A stretch of DNA of 64,000 bases from Prevotella sp. (GTDB taxonomy: Bacteria > Bacteroidota > Bacteroidia > Bacteroidales > Bacteroidaceae). The number at the start of each line of letters is the position of its first letter. The first letter of the stretch is position 1. The stretch spans positions 1 through 64,000 of the forward strand of contig JAILEG010000046.1 of assembly GCA_024688365.1 (NCBI GenBank), in the 5' to 3' direction. The translations under genes and the position numbers were made by a program. The notes beneath the pieces are model-generated. The model was not told where the DNA came from and made no database searches. It saw only the letters and a list, made by a program, of their open reading frames with translations. Positions 21,057 to 31,203 of the stretch are shown here, piece by piece.

Positions 21057-21623
21057 TCAGCCGGGAAGGATAATCACGCCGATAACGGGAGAGAGGATAA
21101 GGGTGACCAAAATTTGAAAAGACGTCAACAGCAGACGGTCAGTATAGACCGCAAGGCTGTCTTCCTTTGCAAACATTGTGACTGGGGACAGGATGGCTAC
21201 ATACATGCCCTTGTTGACACATTCCGACGTAAGATTGTAAAAACGGGAGATGGTGAAGCCCCGCCATTTGTAGAAGCCGGCATATTCGTCTGGTGTCGGA
21301 CAGGACAGCCCGACCGTGTCTCGGTCAAACCTTGTCAGGTGTTGTATAGTCCTGCCCATAAAGACCACTGCCGTGTCTGGCATCTACAGTTCCTCGTCAT
21401 CAGTCTGCCTTACAGCCTCAACGCTGTCCGTTACAGTGCATTCGGTTGTATCAGCAGCTACAGAATCCTTGATGTCTGCAAATGCTGGAAATACAGCCAA
21501 CAACGTAAGGCATGACAGCGTCCCCACCTCACAACCATGATATGCCCGAGGACGAGTGTGAGAATGGAATAGTTCATAAGCTTGCAATGGTTTGTCTTGC
21601 TGCGAAGATAGGAGAAAAGTCAT
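21057..21623 (-). pseudogene. small exported-protein-like ORF split by an in-frame TAG
   Basis: ORFs 21384..21623 and 21057..21383 are in the same frame and abut at a TAG (...TDDEEL*MPDTAVVFMGR...); upstream part has signal-peptide-like LSCLTLLAVFPAFAD. Confidence 0.45.
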
Positions 21624-21637
21624 TGGCCGACAGGCTG

Positions 21638-22273
21638 CTAAAAGGCCCAGCCAAATCCTAAATAAGGATAAAGAAGGCTCTTTACAATAGCGTGACTGTC
21701 ACTGAAATGGAACGATGGACTGACACCCACCCGGAAGAGAAAGCCCTTACGGGAGACGTGCCGATAACCGATGTTCCCGAAGAAGAAATAGCCTAAGGCA
21801 TTACGGCGTTGCTCATAGGCCAGCACGGTAAAGGGTCCGTCAGGTGCCTCGCCTTCCCCAATGGCATGTGCCTGTTGATCCTGCGGCAGTGAAGCTATCG
21901 GACCAGGCAAGATGGCTGTCACACGCTCATGGATGTTATAGATACCCACGCTGGCTCCCACACCAATCTCCAGATTGTTCTTCTGGCTTCCCAAGAGATA
22001 GTTCACCTCCAACGGGACAGCATAGCCACGCACATCGCTATGGTCTCCGAACAATCCAGAGTCATGTCCATAGCCAAAACTCACACCGGCCCGCCAACCA
22101 AAACGGGTATGGTCATTGAAACGTGCGTCATAATTGATACCCACGAGATTGGAAGCTCCCATAAGTTCCATGTAGATAGTTTTGTCCTTCTCAAGCCCTT
22201 CCACAGCCGGGGTTTGCGCCATCATGGCAGCAGACAAGCCAAGAGCCAGGGCTGATGCAAGATAATTTTTCAT
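21638..22273 (-). CDS. outer-membrane beta-barrel-like hypothetical protein
   Basis: signal peptide MKNYLASALALGLSAAMMAQ; alternating pattern and C-terminal PYLGFGWAF. Confidence 0.75.
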   Translation of the reverse strand: MKNYLASALALGLSAAMMAQTPAVEGLEKDKTIYMELMGASNLVGINYDARFNDHTRFGWRAGVSFGYGHDSGLFGDHSDVRGYAVPLEVNYLLGSQKNNLEIGVGASVGIYNIHERVTAILPGPIASLPQDQQAHAIGEGEAPDGPFTVLAYEQRRNALGYFFFGNIGYRHVSRKGFLFRVGVSPSFHFSDSHAIVKSLLYPYLGFGWAF

Positions 22274-22653
22274 GATTCTCTTTATTATGTTATTAATCAG
22301 ATTTCGCCGCCAAAGGTATGAAAATTATAGCAGTTATCCCGCACACTACAATTATTTTTTCCAATGCCAGTCAAAATCCATTCAGAAAAAGCTCGGTGCT
22401 GACAGCAAAACATGCTTGCCACTACTTGGTAAATCACAGTATATTGACCACAAAAAATAAATCCCGAATAAATACCGTCTTGCCGACACGAAAACAAAGC
22501 AACTGGATATCAAGTACTTGCAGGACGGGAAACACAAGATATTGATTCTGTCTATCTGCCTATAGATTTTTTCATGTGCCGCATCAGACAGCCAGCTGTA
22601 CCTTTGCAATCAGAAATCAAAAACAAACATCAAAACAATTTTAACAAAACATT

Positions 22654-23217
22654 ATGAGAAGTATCACATCATTCGACCTCCAGTACGCACACCGCTTCTA
22701 TGGCTTCAAAGGCGAGGCGCAGTATCTTCACGGACACACAGGCGTGCTGACCATTGAGGTAGAGGACACTGTCAACGAGGGGGTTAACATGGTTTATCCC
22801 TGCAACGAAATCAAGAAAGTCGCATGGGGAGTACTCCAGAACTTTGACCACGCTCTCGTCCTCCGACAGGATGACCCACTGGTGCCAGCTATCCTTGGCG
22901 TGTATGAGCAGCAGGGTATCAAGAACAGACACCCACAAAACAAGATGAAAGGGGAGGCATTCCAGTCAGAACTGGCAACTGCGTATCCGGACAGCCGTCT
23001 CGTTGTCACAAAGGAGACGATGACCGTCGAGGGCATGATCAAGATTGTCTATGATCTGCTGAAAGACAAACTCAACATCGTCAAGCTGACCTTCACCAGC
23101 GGCGTGAACGCAGCAAGTGCCGAGTTCGAGTCCCGCAAGAGCATTGACCGCTGCCCACTCTGCGGTGTAGAGTTGAACGAGGACGGTGTCTGCCCCAAGT
23201 GTGGCTACAGGCACTAA
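22654..23217 (+). CDS. queD: 6-carboxytetrahydropterin synthase / PTPS-like protein with C-terminal zinc ribbon
   Basis: QYAHRF..LHGHTG histidine motifs and C-terminal CPLCGVELNEDGVCPKCGYRH. Confidence 0.8.
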   Translation: MRSITSFDLQYAHRFYGFKGEAQYLHGHTGVLTIEVEDTVNEGVNMVYPCNEIKKVAWGVLQNFDHALVLRQDDPLVPAILGVYEQQGIKNRHPQNKMKGEAFQSELATAYPDSRLVVTKETMTVEGMIKIVYDLLKDKLNIVKLTFTSGVNAASAEFESRKSIDRCPLCGVELNEDGVCPKCGYRH

Positions 23218-23246
23218 TCCGCTAACAGACCACAAGAAAAACCAGA

Positions 23247-23432
23247 GAAGAGGGTGTGTCAAAACTAAAATGGAGGCAGCCAAAAGTTACGGTTTATAAC
23301 TTAAAAATGAAAGAGCCATATCAAACTCGGTGTTCGAGTGCTGATATGGCTCTTTTTATGGCCTTTAAGAGTGGGCAAGTTTCAATTTGTAAGCTCGTGT
23401 TTATCGAAATTGAGTTTTGACACACCCTCTTC
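23247..23432. mobile_element. MITE-like element or IS end remnant (186 bp)
   Basis: 20-bp perfect terminal inverted repeats GAAGAGGGTGTGTCAAAACT (23247-23266) and AGTTTTGACACACCCTCTTC (23413-23432); no transposase ORF inside. Confidence 0.7.
23311..23356 (+). terminator. intrinsic terminator-like hairpin inside the MITE-like element
   Basis: AAGAGCCATATCA ... TGATATGGCTCTTTTT, 13-bp stem followed by T tract. Confidence 0.7.
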
Positions 23433-23661
23433 CCGTCTTGTCCCAACCGCTGTTCCCCCTCCATCTTGTTGCTTGCTGACACGTAAAAACTTATCCTTTT
23501 GCTTGCCACTACCGATTTTTTTACCTAATTTTGCAGCCACGAAACCAATATTCAATCAATAAATGGACGATTATCACGCGGAATTTTTCACTCTGTAGGC
23601 GTGAGGATTGCAACAAGATTGCTAATCCCCACCCCCTATCTAACGTTTTGGAGATTAGCAA

Positions 23662-24588
23662 ATGAAGACATATTGGAACATTAGCGGAAACCTGAATGTC
23701 ATAAAAGAATGGCAGCCTAATTGCTGGATTCAGGTGACTTGCCCCACGGAGCAAGACCAGCAGGAACTTGAAGATACCTTCCACATCCCCGATTACTTCC
23801 TGTCGGATATCAGCGATACCGATGAGCGTGCCCGTTACGAGTATGATGACGGCTGGATGCTCATTATCCTCCGTATCCCCTACGTCAAGGAGATACGCTC
23901 ACGCACACCGTACACTACCGTCCCACTGGGTATCATCCACAAGAAGGACGTGACCATCACCGTGTGCAACTTCGAGACGAACATGATGATCGACTTCGTG
24001 AGCTATCAGCAGAAACGGGGCGAGGGATTCACCGACTATGTTGACCTCATCTTCCGGCTCTTCCTGTCGTCTGCCGTATGGTACCTGAAACGGCTCAAGC
24101 AAATCAACACGCTTATCGAGAAAGCCAAGCGTAACCTCGACAAGGGGGTGAACAACGAGAGCCTTATCGGACTGAGCCGCCTGCAGGACTCACTCACCTA
24201 CTTCATCACCTCCATCCGTGGCAACGAGAACCTGCTGGCAAAACTGAAGTTCAAGCTACAGGTGGATGAGCTGGACGCTGACCTCATTGAGGACGTCAAC
24301 ATCGAGATGTCGCAGGCAAGGGAGACCACCAACATCTACTCTGACATCCTGGAGTCGACGATGGACACGTACTCCAGCATCATCAACAACAACATGAACA
24401 CCGTGATGCGTACACTCACGTCAGTCTCAATCATCATGATGTTGCCGACACTCATCTCCTCCCTCTTCGGTATGAACCTTATCAACGGAATGGAGAACAA
24501 CCGCTGGGGCTTCCTCATCGCACTGCTCCTGTCAGTGGTTGTGTCAGGTGCATCATGGTGGATTTTACGCCACAAACGCCTGCTTTAG
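23662..24588 (+). CDS. corA: CorA-family divalent cation transporter
   Basis: two C-terminal TM helices with LISSLFGMNLINGMENNRWGF, a GMN motif. Confidence 0.93.
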   Translation: MKTYWNISGNLNVIKEWQPNCWIQVTCPTEQDQQELEDTFHIPDYFLSDISDTDERARYEYDDGWMLIILRIPYVKEIRSRTPYTTVPLGIIHKKDVTITVCNFETNMMIDFVSYQQKRGEGFTDYVDLIFRLFLSSAVWYLKRLKQINTLIEKAKRNLDKGVNNESLIGLSRLQDSLTYFITSIRGNENLLAKLKFKLQVDELDADLIEDVNIEMSQARETTNIYSDILESTMDTYSSIINNNMNTVMRTLTSVSIIMMLPTLISSLFGMNLINGMENNRWGFLIALLLSVVVSGASWWILRHKRLL

Positions 24589-24756
24589 AATCCCTTTAGA
24601 AACAGGAAACGAAAAAAAACACTATAAAATTAGGTACATTCAAACTTTTTATATAAGTTTGCACTTGATATATTAGTAATTGTCAGCACCTGTGCGGTCA
24701 TCCGTCACAAGTGCTGACAGACATGCAAAAACCCGAATCATAAACTAAAAAGTGAA

Positions 24757-26652
24757 ATGATGGACTCTCAAGAGAATACCCTGAACCAGGGTGCAGAAGA
24801 AGTAAAGCTGTCAGAGGAAGTAAACAACAATGCCGCACCAGCCGACGACAATGCCGCGGTGCAGCCCGTTACAGCCGAGACAGCAACCGAAGACCTGAAC
24901 AAACCTGCCGAGGAGCAGCCTAAGGACAAGACTGAGAACCTTGCTGCCAAGGCTTACAGCACAAAGAAGGAAATCATAGAACGGCTGAAAGCTATTGTTG
25001 ACAGCGAGGAGACACCGGGAAAAGCCGAGGTTGACCACCTGAAGACAGTTTTCTACAAACTGCACTTCGCCGACCGAGAGGCACAGCAGAAAGCCTATCT
25101 TGAAGCCGGTGGCGACCCGGAGAAATATCAGGTACTGCCTGACGAGGACGAAGAGACCTTCAAGGCGGAGATGACCATCATCAAGGAGAAACGGCAGAAG
25201 GCTTTTCTTGCACTTGAAGAGGAGAAACAGGAGAATCTCAGGAAGAAGGAAGCCATCATCGAGAAAATAAAGACAATGGCCACAACACCCGAGGAAGCCA
25301 ACAAGAACTTCCCCGAGCTGAAGGCTCTCCAGCAGGAATGGAAAGAGATAAAGGCCGTGCCCGCAGAGAAAGCCAATGAGCTGTGGCGCAACTACCAGCT
25401 CTACGTTGAGCAGTTCTACGACCTGCTGAACCTCAACCGTGAGGCACGCGAATACGACTTCAAGAAGAATCTTGAGAAGAAGACCCGTCTCTGTGAGGCC
25501 GCTGAGAAGCTGGCTGAGGAGGAAGACATCATCAGTGCGTTCCATCAGCTGCAGGAGCTGCACCAGGAATACCGGGAGACAGGCCCTGTCGCCAAGGACT
25601 TGCGTGAGCAGGTCTGGGCACGGTTCAAGGCTGCCAGCACAGTCATCAACAAGCGGCACCAGCAGCATTTTGAGGCAATACGTGCCCGTGAAGAGGAGAA
25701 TCTCACAAAGAAAACCGCACTTTGCGAGCGGGTTGAGGATATTGTCAAGCAGGAGAACAAGACTTCTGCCGACTGGGAGAAGCGTACCAAGGAGATCATC
25801 GCCATCCAGCAGGAGTGGAAGACCATTGGCTTTGCACCGCAGAAGATGAACGTAAAGATATTTGAGCGCTTCCGTGCTTCCTGTGATGACTTCTTCGCAC
25901 GCAAGGGTGAGTTCTTCAAGCAGATGAAGGCACAGTTCGCCGAGAACGCTGAGAAGAAGAAGATTCTCGTTGAGAAGGCGCAGGCCCTGACTGACTCTAC
26001 TGACTGGAAAGCTACATCCGACAAGCTCATCGCCCTGCAGAAGGAATGGAAAACCATAGGAATGGTGCCAAAGAAACTCGGCGACCAGCTATGGAACGAC
26101 TTCCTCGCCGCATGCAACCACTTCTTCGAGGCACGTAATGCCGTACATGCCGGCACACGCAACGAGGAACATGAGAACCTGGCCAAGAAGCGCGATGTCA
26201 TCGCACAGCTGCGGGAGCTGGTTGAGAACGCAAGCGACGGCATCCAGGAGAAGGTACAGGAGCTTACCGAACAGTACAACAAGATCGGGCATGTTCCCTA
26301 CAAGGAGAAGGATAAGCTCTACAAGGAGTACCACGATGTACTTGACAAGCTCTACAAGGATCTCCACATCAGCGCAGCCCGCAAGCGTGTTGACAACTTC
26401 CGCAACAACCTCAAGAAGGTTGCCGACCGTGGTACTGATGCCCTCGACAACGAACGTGGCAGGCTCATGCACCGCTTTGAGCAGCTGAAGCAGGAAGTAA
26501 ACACCTATGAGAACAACCTTGGATTCCTCAACATCAGCTCAAAGAAAGGCAACAGCCTTATTGACGAGATGAACCGCCGCATCCAGAGACTGAAGGACGA
26601 CATGGAGGAAGTAAAACAGAAAATCAAGGCTATCGACGCTGAGAACAAGTAA
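24757..26652 (+). CDS. DUF349 repeat protein
   Basis: repeated LQ.EWK.IG.VP.K...LW..F coiled-coil units (QQEWKEIKAVPAEK, QQEWKTIGFAPQK, QKEWKTIGMVPKK). Confidence 0.92.
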   Translation: MMDSQENTLNQGAEEVKLSEEVNNNAAPADDNAAVQPVTAETATEDLNKPAEEQPKDKTENLAAKAYSTKKEIIERLKAIVDSEETPGKAEVDHLKTVFYKLHFADREAQQKAYLEAGGDPEKYQVLPDEDEETFKAEMTIIKEKRQKAFLALEEEKQENLRKKEAIIEKIKTMATTPEEANKNFPELKALQQEWKEIKAVPAEKANELWRNYQLYVEQFYDLLNLNREAREYDFKKNLEKKTRLCEAAEKLAEEEDIISAFHQLQELHQEYRETGPVAKDLREQVWARFKAASTVINKRHQQHFEAIRAREEENLTKKTALCERVEDIVKQENKTSADWEKRTKEIIAIQQEWKTIGFAPQKMNVKIFERFRASCDDFFARKGEFFKQMKAQFAENAEKKKILVEKAQALTDSTDWKATSDKLIALQKEWKTIGMVPKKLGDQLWNDFLAACNHFFEARNAVHAGTRNEEHENLAKKRDVIAQLRELVENASDGIQEKVQELTEQYNKIGHVPYKEKDKLYKEYHDVLDKLYKDLHISAARKRVDNFRNNLKKVADRGTDALDNERGRLMHRFEQLKQEVNTYENNLGFLNISSKKGNSLIDEMNRRIQRLKDDMEEVKQKIKAIDAENK

Positions 26653-26697
26653 TCCCAAACGCTTATGGGGAGGCATCCGCCTCCTCCATATACCAAA

Positions 26698-26741
26698 GAG
26701 GCGCATCAATATTCCTTATCATAAGGACATTGATGCGCCTC
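26698..26741. terminator. bidirectional terminator hairpin
   Basis: GAGGCGCATCAAT...ATTGATGCGCCTC 13-bp stem plus inner TCCTTAT/ATAAGGA, between convergent genes. Confidence 0.85.
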
Positions 26742-26802
26742 TGTCTGATTTATCCGCTACCCTTTTCATGCTCTGAAAGAGCAAAGGCCACGGATGGCAT
26801 TA

Positions 26803-27189
26803 TCATTCTTTCACCGTAGCTTTCCCTGCCTCCTCCCAGGCAATGATTCCCCCAAGAAGGTTTGAGATGTCGATACCCTCAGCTGAAAGGATGGCAGCAG
26901 CCATAGCCGACCGCTTGCCCGACCGACAATAAACGGCACATGGCCGGCTCCTGTCAATCTTGGAAAGAGCCTGCTCACGGAAGGTTGAGTCCTTCACATT
27001 CACATTGACAGCGCCCTTGATGTGCCCTACAGCATATTCTTCCGGTGTGCGGACATCAATAACCTGCACAGAGTCGGACGAGATCAACTCCTCAAAGCCC
27101 CTCACATCAACATTTCTCACAACGTTCTGTGACGATGCACTCATGCTTATTCCCAATGCTGCCAATATGGCTGCAAACATCTTCTTCAT
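26803..27189 (-). CDS. exported rhodanese-like domain protein
   Basis: VIDVRTPEEYAVGHIKGAVNVNV, CAVYCRSGKRSAMAAAIL; N-terminal signal peptide. Confidence 0.93.
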   Translation of the reverse strand: MKKMFAAILAALGISMSASSQNVVRNVDVRGFEELISSDSVQVIDVRTPEEYAVGHIKGAVNVNVKDSTFREQALSKIDRSRPCAVYCRSGKRSAMAAAILSAEGIDISNLLGGIIAWEEAGKATVKE

Positions 27190-27288
27190 TTTCCTTATTA
27201 TTATAACTGTAAACTATCCCAACACCGCCATGATGCCAAGACACGAGTAAAACAAAAAAAGAGAGCCGAATATCGACTCTCTCACTTG

Positions 27289-27359
27289 TTGGGATACCCG
27301 GATTCGAACCAGGAATGACAGGACCAGAATCTGTAGTGTTACCATTACACCATATCCCA
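27289..27359 (-). tRNA. tRNA-Gln (CTG anticodon)
   Basis: TGGGATATGGTGTAATGGTAACACTACAGATTCTGGTCCTGTCATTCCTGGTTCGAATCCAGGTATCCCAA folds as cloverleaf; loop TTCTGGT. Confidence 0.93.
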
Positions 27360-27662
27360 ATAACCTGACAATTCATCGCTGAATTGCGGATGCAAAGGTA
27401 CAGCTTTTTCCCGAATCACCAAAACATTTTCTCATTTTTTTCATAAAAAGTTTATAAATGAACTGTTTTCCGGCCGGATGCAGAACCGCCTTACGCATAG
27501 TCTGCCTTCATAACCACTACTCACCATCCCCTCATCTTCCATCTACCGACAGCCCTCACTCTGGCCAGTCCTGGCCACAAAATGCAAAATAAAACAAATT
27601 TATTTTGTGCTTCATCCGTTTTGCGCTACCTTTGCACATCTTATATAATATAAAGCAACTGA

Positions 27663-28022
27663 ATGGAAGAAACAAAGAAATTAGTAGAGTTAATAACAAA
27701 GGGAATTCAAGATAAGAAAGGACATGGCATAGTTATTGCAGACCTGTCCGAGATCGACGGCACCATCTGCCGCTATTTTGTCATCTGCCAGGGCAACTCC
27801 CCGCAGCAGGTTGAGGCCATAGCCGAGTCGGTAAGCGACTATGTACGTGAGACCATCGGCGAGAAGCCCGTCAACTGTGCCGGACTTGGCAACGACCAGT
27901 GGGTAGCTATGGATTACGTGGATGTCATCGTCCATGTGTTCCTTCCCGAGACACGCGAGTTCTATGACCTCGAACATCTGTGGGAAGATGCCAAGCTGAC
28001 CCGCCTGCCCGACATAGACTGA
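27663..28022 (+). CDS. rsfS: ribosome silencing factor
   Basis: DLSEIDGTICRYFVICQGNSPQQVEAIAESV, WVAMDYVDVIVHVFLPETREFYDLEHLWEDA. Confidence 0.95.
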   Translation: MEETKKLVELITKGIQDKKGHGIVIADLSEIDGTICRYFVICQGNSPQQVEAIAESVSDYVRETIGEKPVNCAGLGNDQWVAMDYVDVIVHVFLPETREFYDLEHLWEDAKLTRLPDID

Positions 28023-28075
28023 GAAAGATGGAGCCAGGTAATCGCCTTTACACATCATAACTTTCAAACTTCAAA

Positions 28076-30145
28076 ATGGACAATCCAAACCCCAACAACA
28101 AGCCGAATATGCCAAAGATGCCAAAGTTCAACATGAACTGGCTCTACATATTTGTCATTCTTGCACTCGCTGTGGCTTTCCTTACCGGAGGAAACGGTCT
28201 CATGTCGTCCAGCGCCGGAATAGAGAAAGACTACACCACCTTCAAGCAATACATAGCCAAAGGCTACGGCACAAAGGTCATCATCAATAAGGATGAGAAC
28301 ACGCTGCGCATGTTCGTCACCCCAGAGCACATCCGTGACATCTTCAAACAGGGCACGCAGCAGGTGGGCACAGCCCCTTACGTGACCGTGCAGATTGGCT
28401 CGGTTGAGAAAGTGGAGGACTACCTCAACCAAGCGGTGGCACAGAAGAAAATAGCAGGCTACAGCTACGAGAACAAATCGGGCAACGCCCTGACTGACAT
28501 TCTCATCTCCATCCTTCCCTGGGTTCTCATCTTCGGATTCTGGTACCTCATCATGCGCCGCATGGGTGGCGGTTCCAGTGGTGGTGGCGGTGTCTTCAGC
28601 GTTGGCAAGTCAAAGGCAAAGCTCTATGAGAAAGCCAATGAGATGGGCATCACCTTCAAGGATGTCGCCGGACAGGCTGGTGCCAAGCAGGAGGTGCAGG
28701 AGATAGTGGAATTCCTGAAGAACCCGAAGAAATACACTGACTTAGGTGGTAAGATCCCCAAGGGTGCCCTGCTCATCGGTCCTCCGGGAACAGGTAAGAC
28801 CCTGCTTGCCAAGGCCGTGGCAGGTGAGGCTGGCGTGCCCTTCTTTTCCATGAGTGGCTCCGACTTCGTTGAGATGTTCGTCGGTGTCGGTGCCAGCCGT
28901 GTGCGTGACGTGTTCCGCCAGGCAAAGGAGAAGTCGCCCTGCATCATCTTCATTGATGAGATAGATGCCGTCGGGCGTGCCCGCTCGAAGAACCCGGCTA
29001 TGGGAGGTAATGACGAGCGCGAGAACACCCTCAACGCGCTGCTGACTGAGATGGACGGCTTCGGGACCAACTCCGGGGTCATTGTCCTTGCGGCAACCAA
29101 CCGTGTCGACATGCTTGACAAGGCACTGCTGCGCGCTGGACGCTTCGACCGCCAGATACATGTTGACCTGCCTGACCTTCCTGAGCGCAAGGAGATTTTC
29201 CTTGTCCACATGCGGAACCTGAAGCTGGACAAGAACCTTGACATTGACCTGCTGGCACGGCAGACACCAGGCTTCTCCGGTGCCGACATAGCCAACGTCT
29301 GCAACGAGGCAGCCCTCATCGCCGCCCGCCATGACAGCAAGGAAGTGGGCAAGCAGGATTTCCTCGATGCCGTTGACCGTATCATCGGCGGCCTGGAGAA
29401 GAAGACCAAGGTGATGACAGCTGCCGAGAAGCGCACCATCGCCCTGCATGAGGCCGGCCATGCCACCATCAGCTGGTTCTGCGAGCATGCCAACCCGTTG
29501 GTGAAGGTCAGCATCGTGCCGCGTGGCCAGGCCCTGGGGGCGGCATGGTATCTGCCTGAGGAACGTCCTATCACCACCAAGGAGCAGATGCTTGACGAGA
29601 TGTGCTCGCTCTTAGGAGGACGTGCCGCCGAGGAGCTGTTCACCGGACATATCTCAACAGGGGCCATGAACGACCTTGAGCGTGCCACCAAGAGCGCATA
29701 CGGAATGATTGCATATGCCGGGATGAGCGACAAGCTGCCCAATATATGCTATTACAACAATGATGAATACAATTTCCAGAAGCCCTACTCCGACACAACC
29801 GCCAAGACGATTGATGAGGAAGTGCTGAAGATGATCAACGGACAGTATGACCGGGCAAAGCAGATCCTGCTGGAGCATAAGGAGGGACACAACCGCCTGG
29901 CACAGCTGCTCGTCGAGCGTGAGGTCATCATGGCTGAGGACGTGGAGGAAATCTTCGGCAAACGTCCTTGGGTAAGCCGCACGCAGGAGCTGATGGAGCT
30001 GGAGGAGAAGGCACAGCCCAAACTGGAGGACATGCCCGATGCCGTGAAACAGGCACAGGCCGAGCATGAGGCAGGACTGAAAGCCCTCGAAAACGGACAG
30101 GAAGGCAAGCCATCAGACTATTCCGAGACAACAACAGCAGAATAA
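28076..30145 (+). CDS. ftsH: ATP-dependent zinc metalloprotease FtsH
   Basis: [49 protein letters not shown] zinc motif. Confidence 0.98.
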   Translation: MDNPNPNNKPNMPKMPKFNMNWLYIFVILALAVAFLTGGNGLMSSSAGIEKDYTTFKQYIAKGYGTKVIINKDENTLRMFVTPEHIRDIFKQGTQQVGTAPYVTVQIGSVEKVEDYLNQAVAQKKIAGYSYENKSGNALTDILISILPWVLIFGFWYLIMRRMGGGSSGGGGVFSVGKSKAKLYEKANEMGITFKDVAGQAGAKQEVQEIVEFLKNPKKYTDLGGKIPKGALLIGPPGTGKTLLAKAVAGEAGVPFFSMSGSDFVEMFVGVGASRVRDVFRQAKEKSPCIIFIDEIDAVGRARSKNPAMGGNDERENTLNALLTEMDGFGTNSGVIVLAATNRVDMLDKALLRAGRFDRQIHVDLPDLPERKEIFLVHMRNLKLDKNLDIDLLARQTPGFSGADIANVCNEAALIAARHDSKEVGKQDFLDAVDRIIGGLEKKTKVMTAAEKRTIALHEAGHATISWFCEHANPLVKVSIVPRGQALGAAWYLPEERPITTKEQMLDEMCSLLGGRAAEELFTGHISTGAMNDLERATKSAYGMIAYAGMSDKLPNICYYNNDEYNFQKPYSDTTAKTIDEEVLKMINGQYDRAKQILLEHKEGHNRLAQLLVEREVIMAEDVEEIFGKRPWVSRTQELMELEEKAQPKLEDMPDAVKQAQAEHEAGLKALENGQEGKPSDYSETTTAE

Positions 30146-30152
30146 AGCGAAC

Positions 30153-31022
30153 ATGACTGAGAAACAAAAGAATCTGATTGTAAGAGCCATCACCGGTGTA
30201 CTCTTTGTCGCCATCATGGTGGCTGGCTTCCTGCGTCCCCACTACATGGTTGGCCTCTTCGCCATCATCACGGGCATGACCCTGTGGGAATACACGGGCC
30301 TGGTCAATGACATTGAGGGGGTGAAGGTAAACCGGTTCATATCAACCGTGGCAGGAGTCTACTTCTTCCTCGCACTGGCCGGGCAGCGGCTGGGCTTCGT
30401 GGAGGGCTTCAGTATCTTCGTGCCCTATCTGCTCACCATCATTTACCTGTTCGTCTCCGAACTCTATCTGAAGAACGAGAACCCCATCAACAGCTGGGCT
30501 TACACCATGCTGGGGCAGATGTACATCGCCCTGCCCTTCTCTATGATAAACGTCCTTGCCTTCCAGTCCAGCGACCGAGGCGAGATGACCATTGACATGT
30601 TACTGCCACTGAGCATCTTCATCTTCCTTTGGACCAATGACACGGGGGCCTATTGCAGTGGATCACTCCTTGGCAGGCACAAGCTCTTCCCACGCATCAG
30701 CCCGGGCAAGAGCTGGGAGGGGAGCATTGGCGGAGGCATCCTCGTCCTTATCGTGGCTGCCATTATCGGCTATCTCACCAACACCAGCGCCGACCCGCAC
30801 ATGCTGAGCATTCCGGCATGGATAGGCTTAGGCTTGGTCGTTGCTGTATTCGGCACGTGGGGCGACCTCGTCGAGAGCCTTTTCAAGCGCACTCTGGGCA
30901 TCAAGGACAGCGGCAACATCCTGCCGGGACACGGCGGAATGTTAGACCGCTTCGACTCATCGCTGCTGGCAATACCGGCAGCCGTGGTCTACCTCTACAC
31001 ACTAACACTCTTCCAGGGCTGA
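30153..31022 (+). CDS. cdsA: phosphatidate cytidylyltransferase
   Basis: polytopic; GRHKLFPRISPGKSWEGSIGG and LPGHGGMLDRFDSSLLAIP signature. Confidence 0.95.
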   Translation: MTEKQKNLIVRAITGVLFVAIMVAGFLRPHYMVGLFAIITGMTLWEYTGLVNDIEGVKVNRFISTVAGVYFFLALAGQRLGFVEGFSIFVPYLLTIIYLFVSELYLKNENPINSWAYTMLGQMYIALPFSMINVLAFQSSDRGEMTIDMLLPLSIFIFLWTNDTGAYCSGSLLGRHKLFPRISPGKSWEGSIGGGILVLIVAAIIGYLTNTSADPHMLSIPAWIGLGLVVAVFGTWGDLVESLFKRTLGIKDSGNILPGHGGMLDRFDSSLLAIPAAVVYLYTLTLFQG

Positions 31023-31203
31023 TTCTCCACAGGAGCTGAAGAATGAAAGTATAAGGCTGTAGGGACAGAAGCCCTCACCTTCCCGTCCCTTAATAGGGAG
31101 AACGGGCAGGAGAAGGCAACTGTCCCTACTGGCGTTTTCACCCATCCACCACCCCTCAGCCTTTATCAGAAAGAAATAAGACAACGCACAAAAACCGAAC
31201 GAT

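Noticed and set aside
22520-22540. Single CAAGTACTTG palindrome near the queD-like promoter as another array locus
   Set aside because: Only one core is present, with no 22-bp repetition.
23321-23509. Small ORFs in and around the MITE-like element as a transposase remnant
   Set aside because: Short, low-complexity translations with no transposase motifs; the element looks non-coding.
24811-25668. 285-aa minus-strand ORF opposite the DUF349 gene
   Set aside because: Leucine-rich shadow ORF antisense to a well-supported gene.
28624-29742. 372-aa minus-strand ORF opposite ftsH
   Set aside because: Shadow ORF; ftsH is unambiguous.
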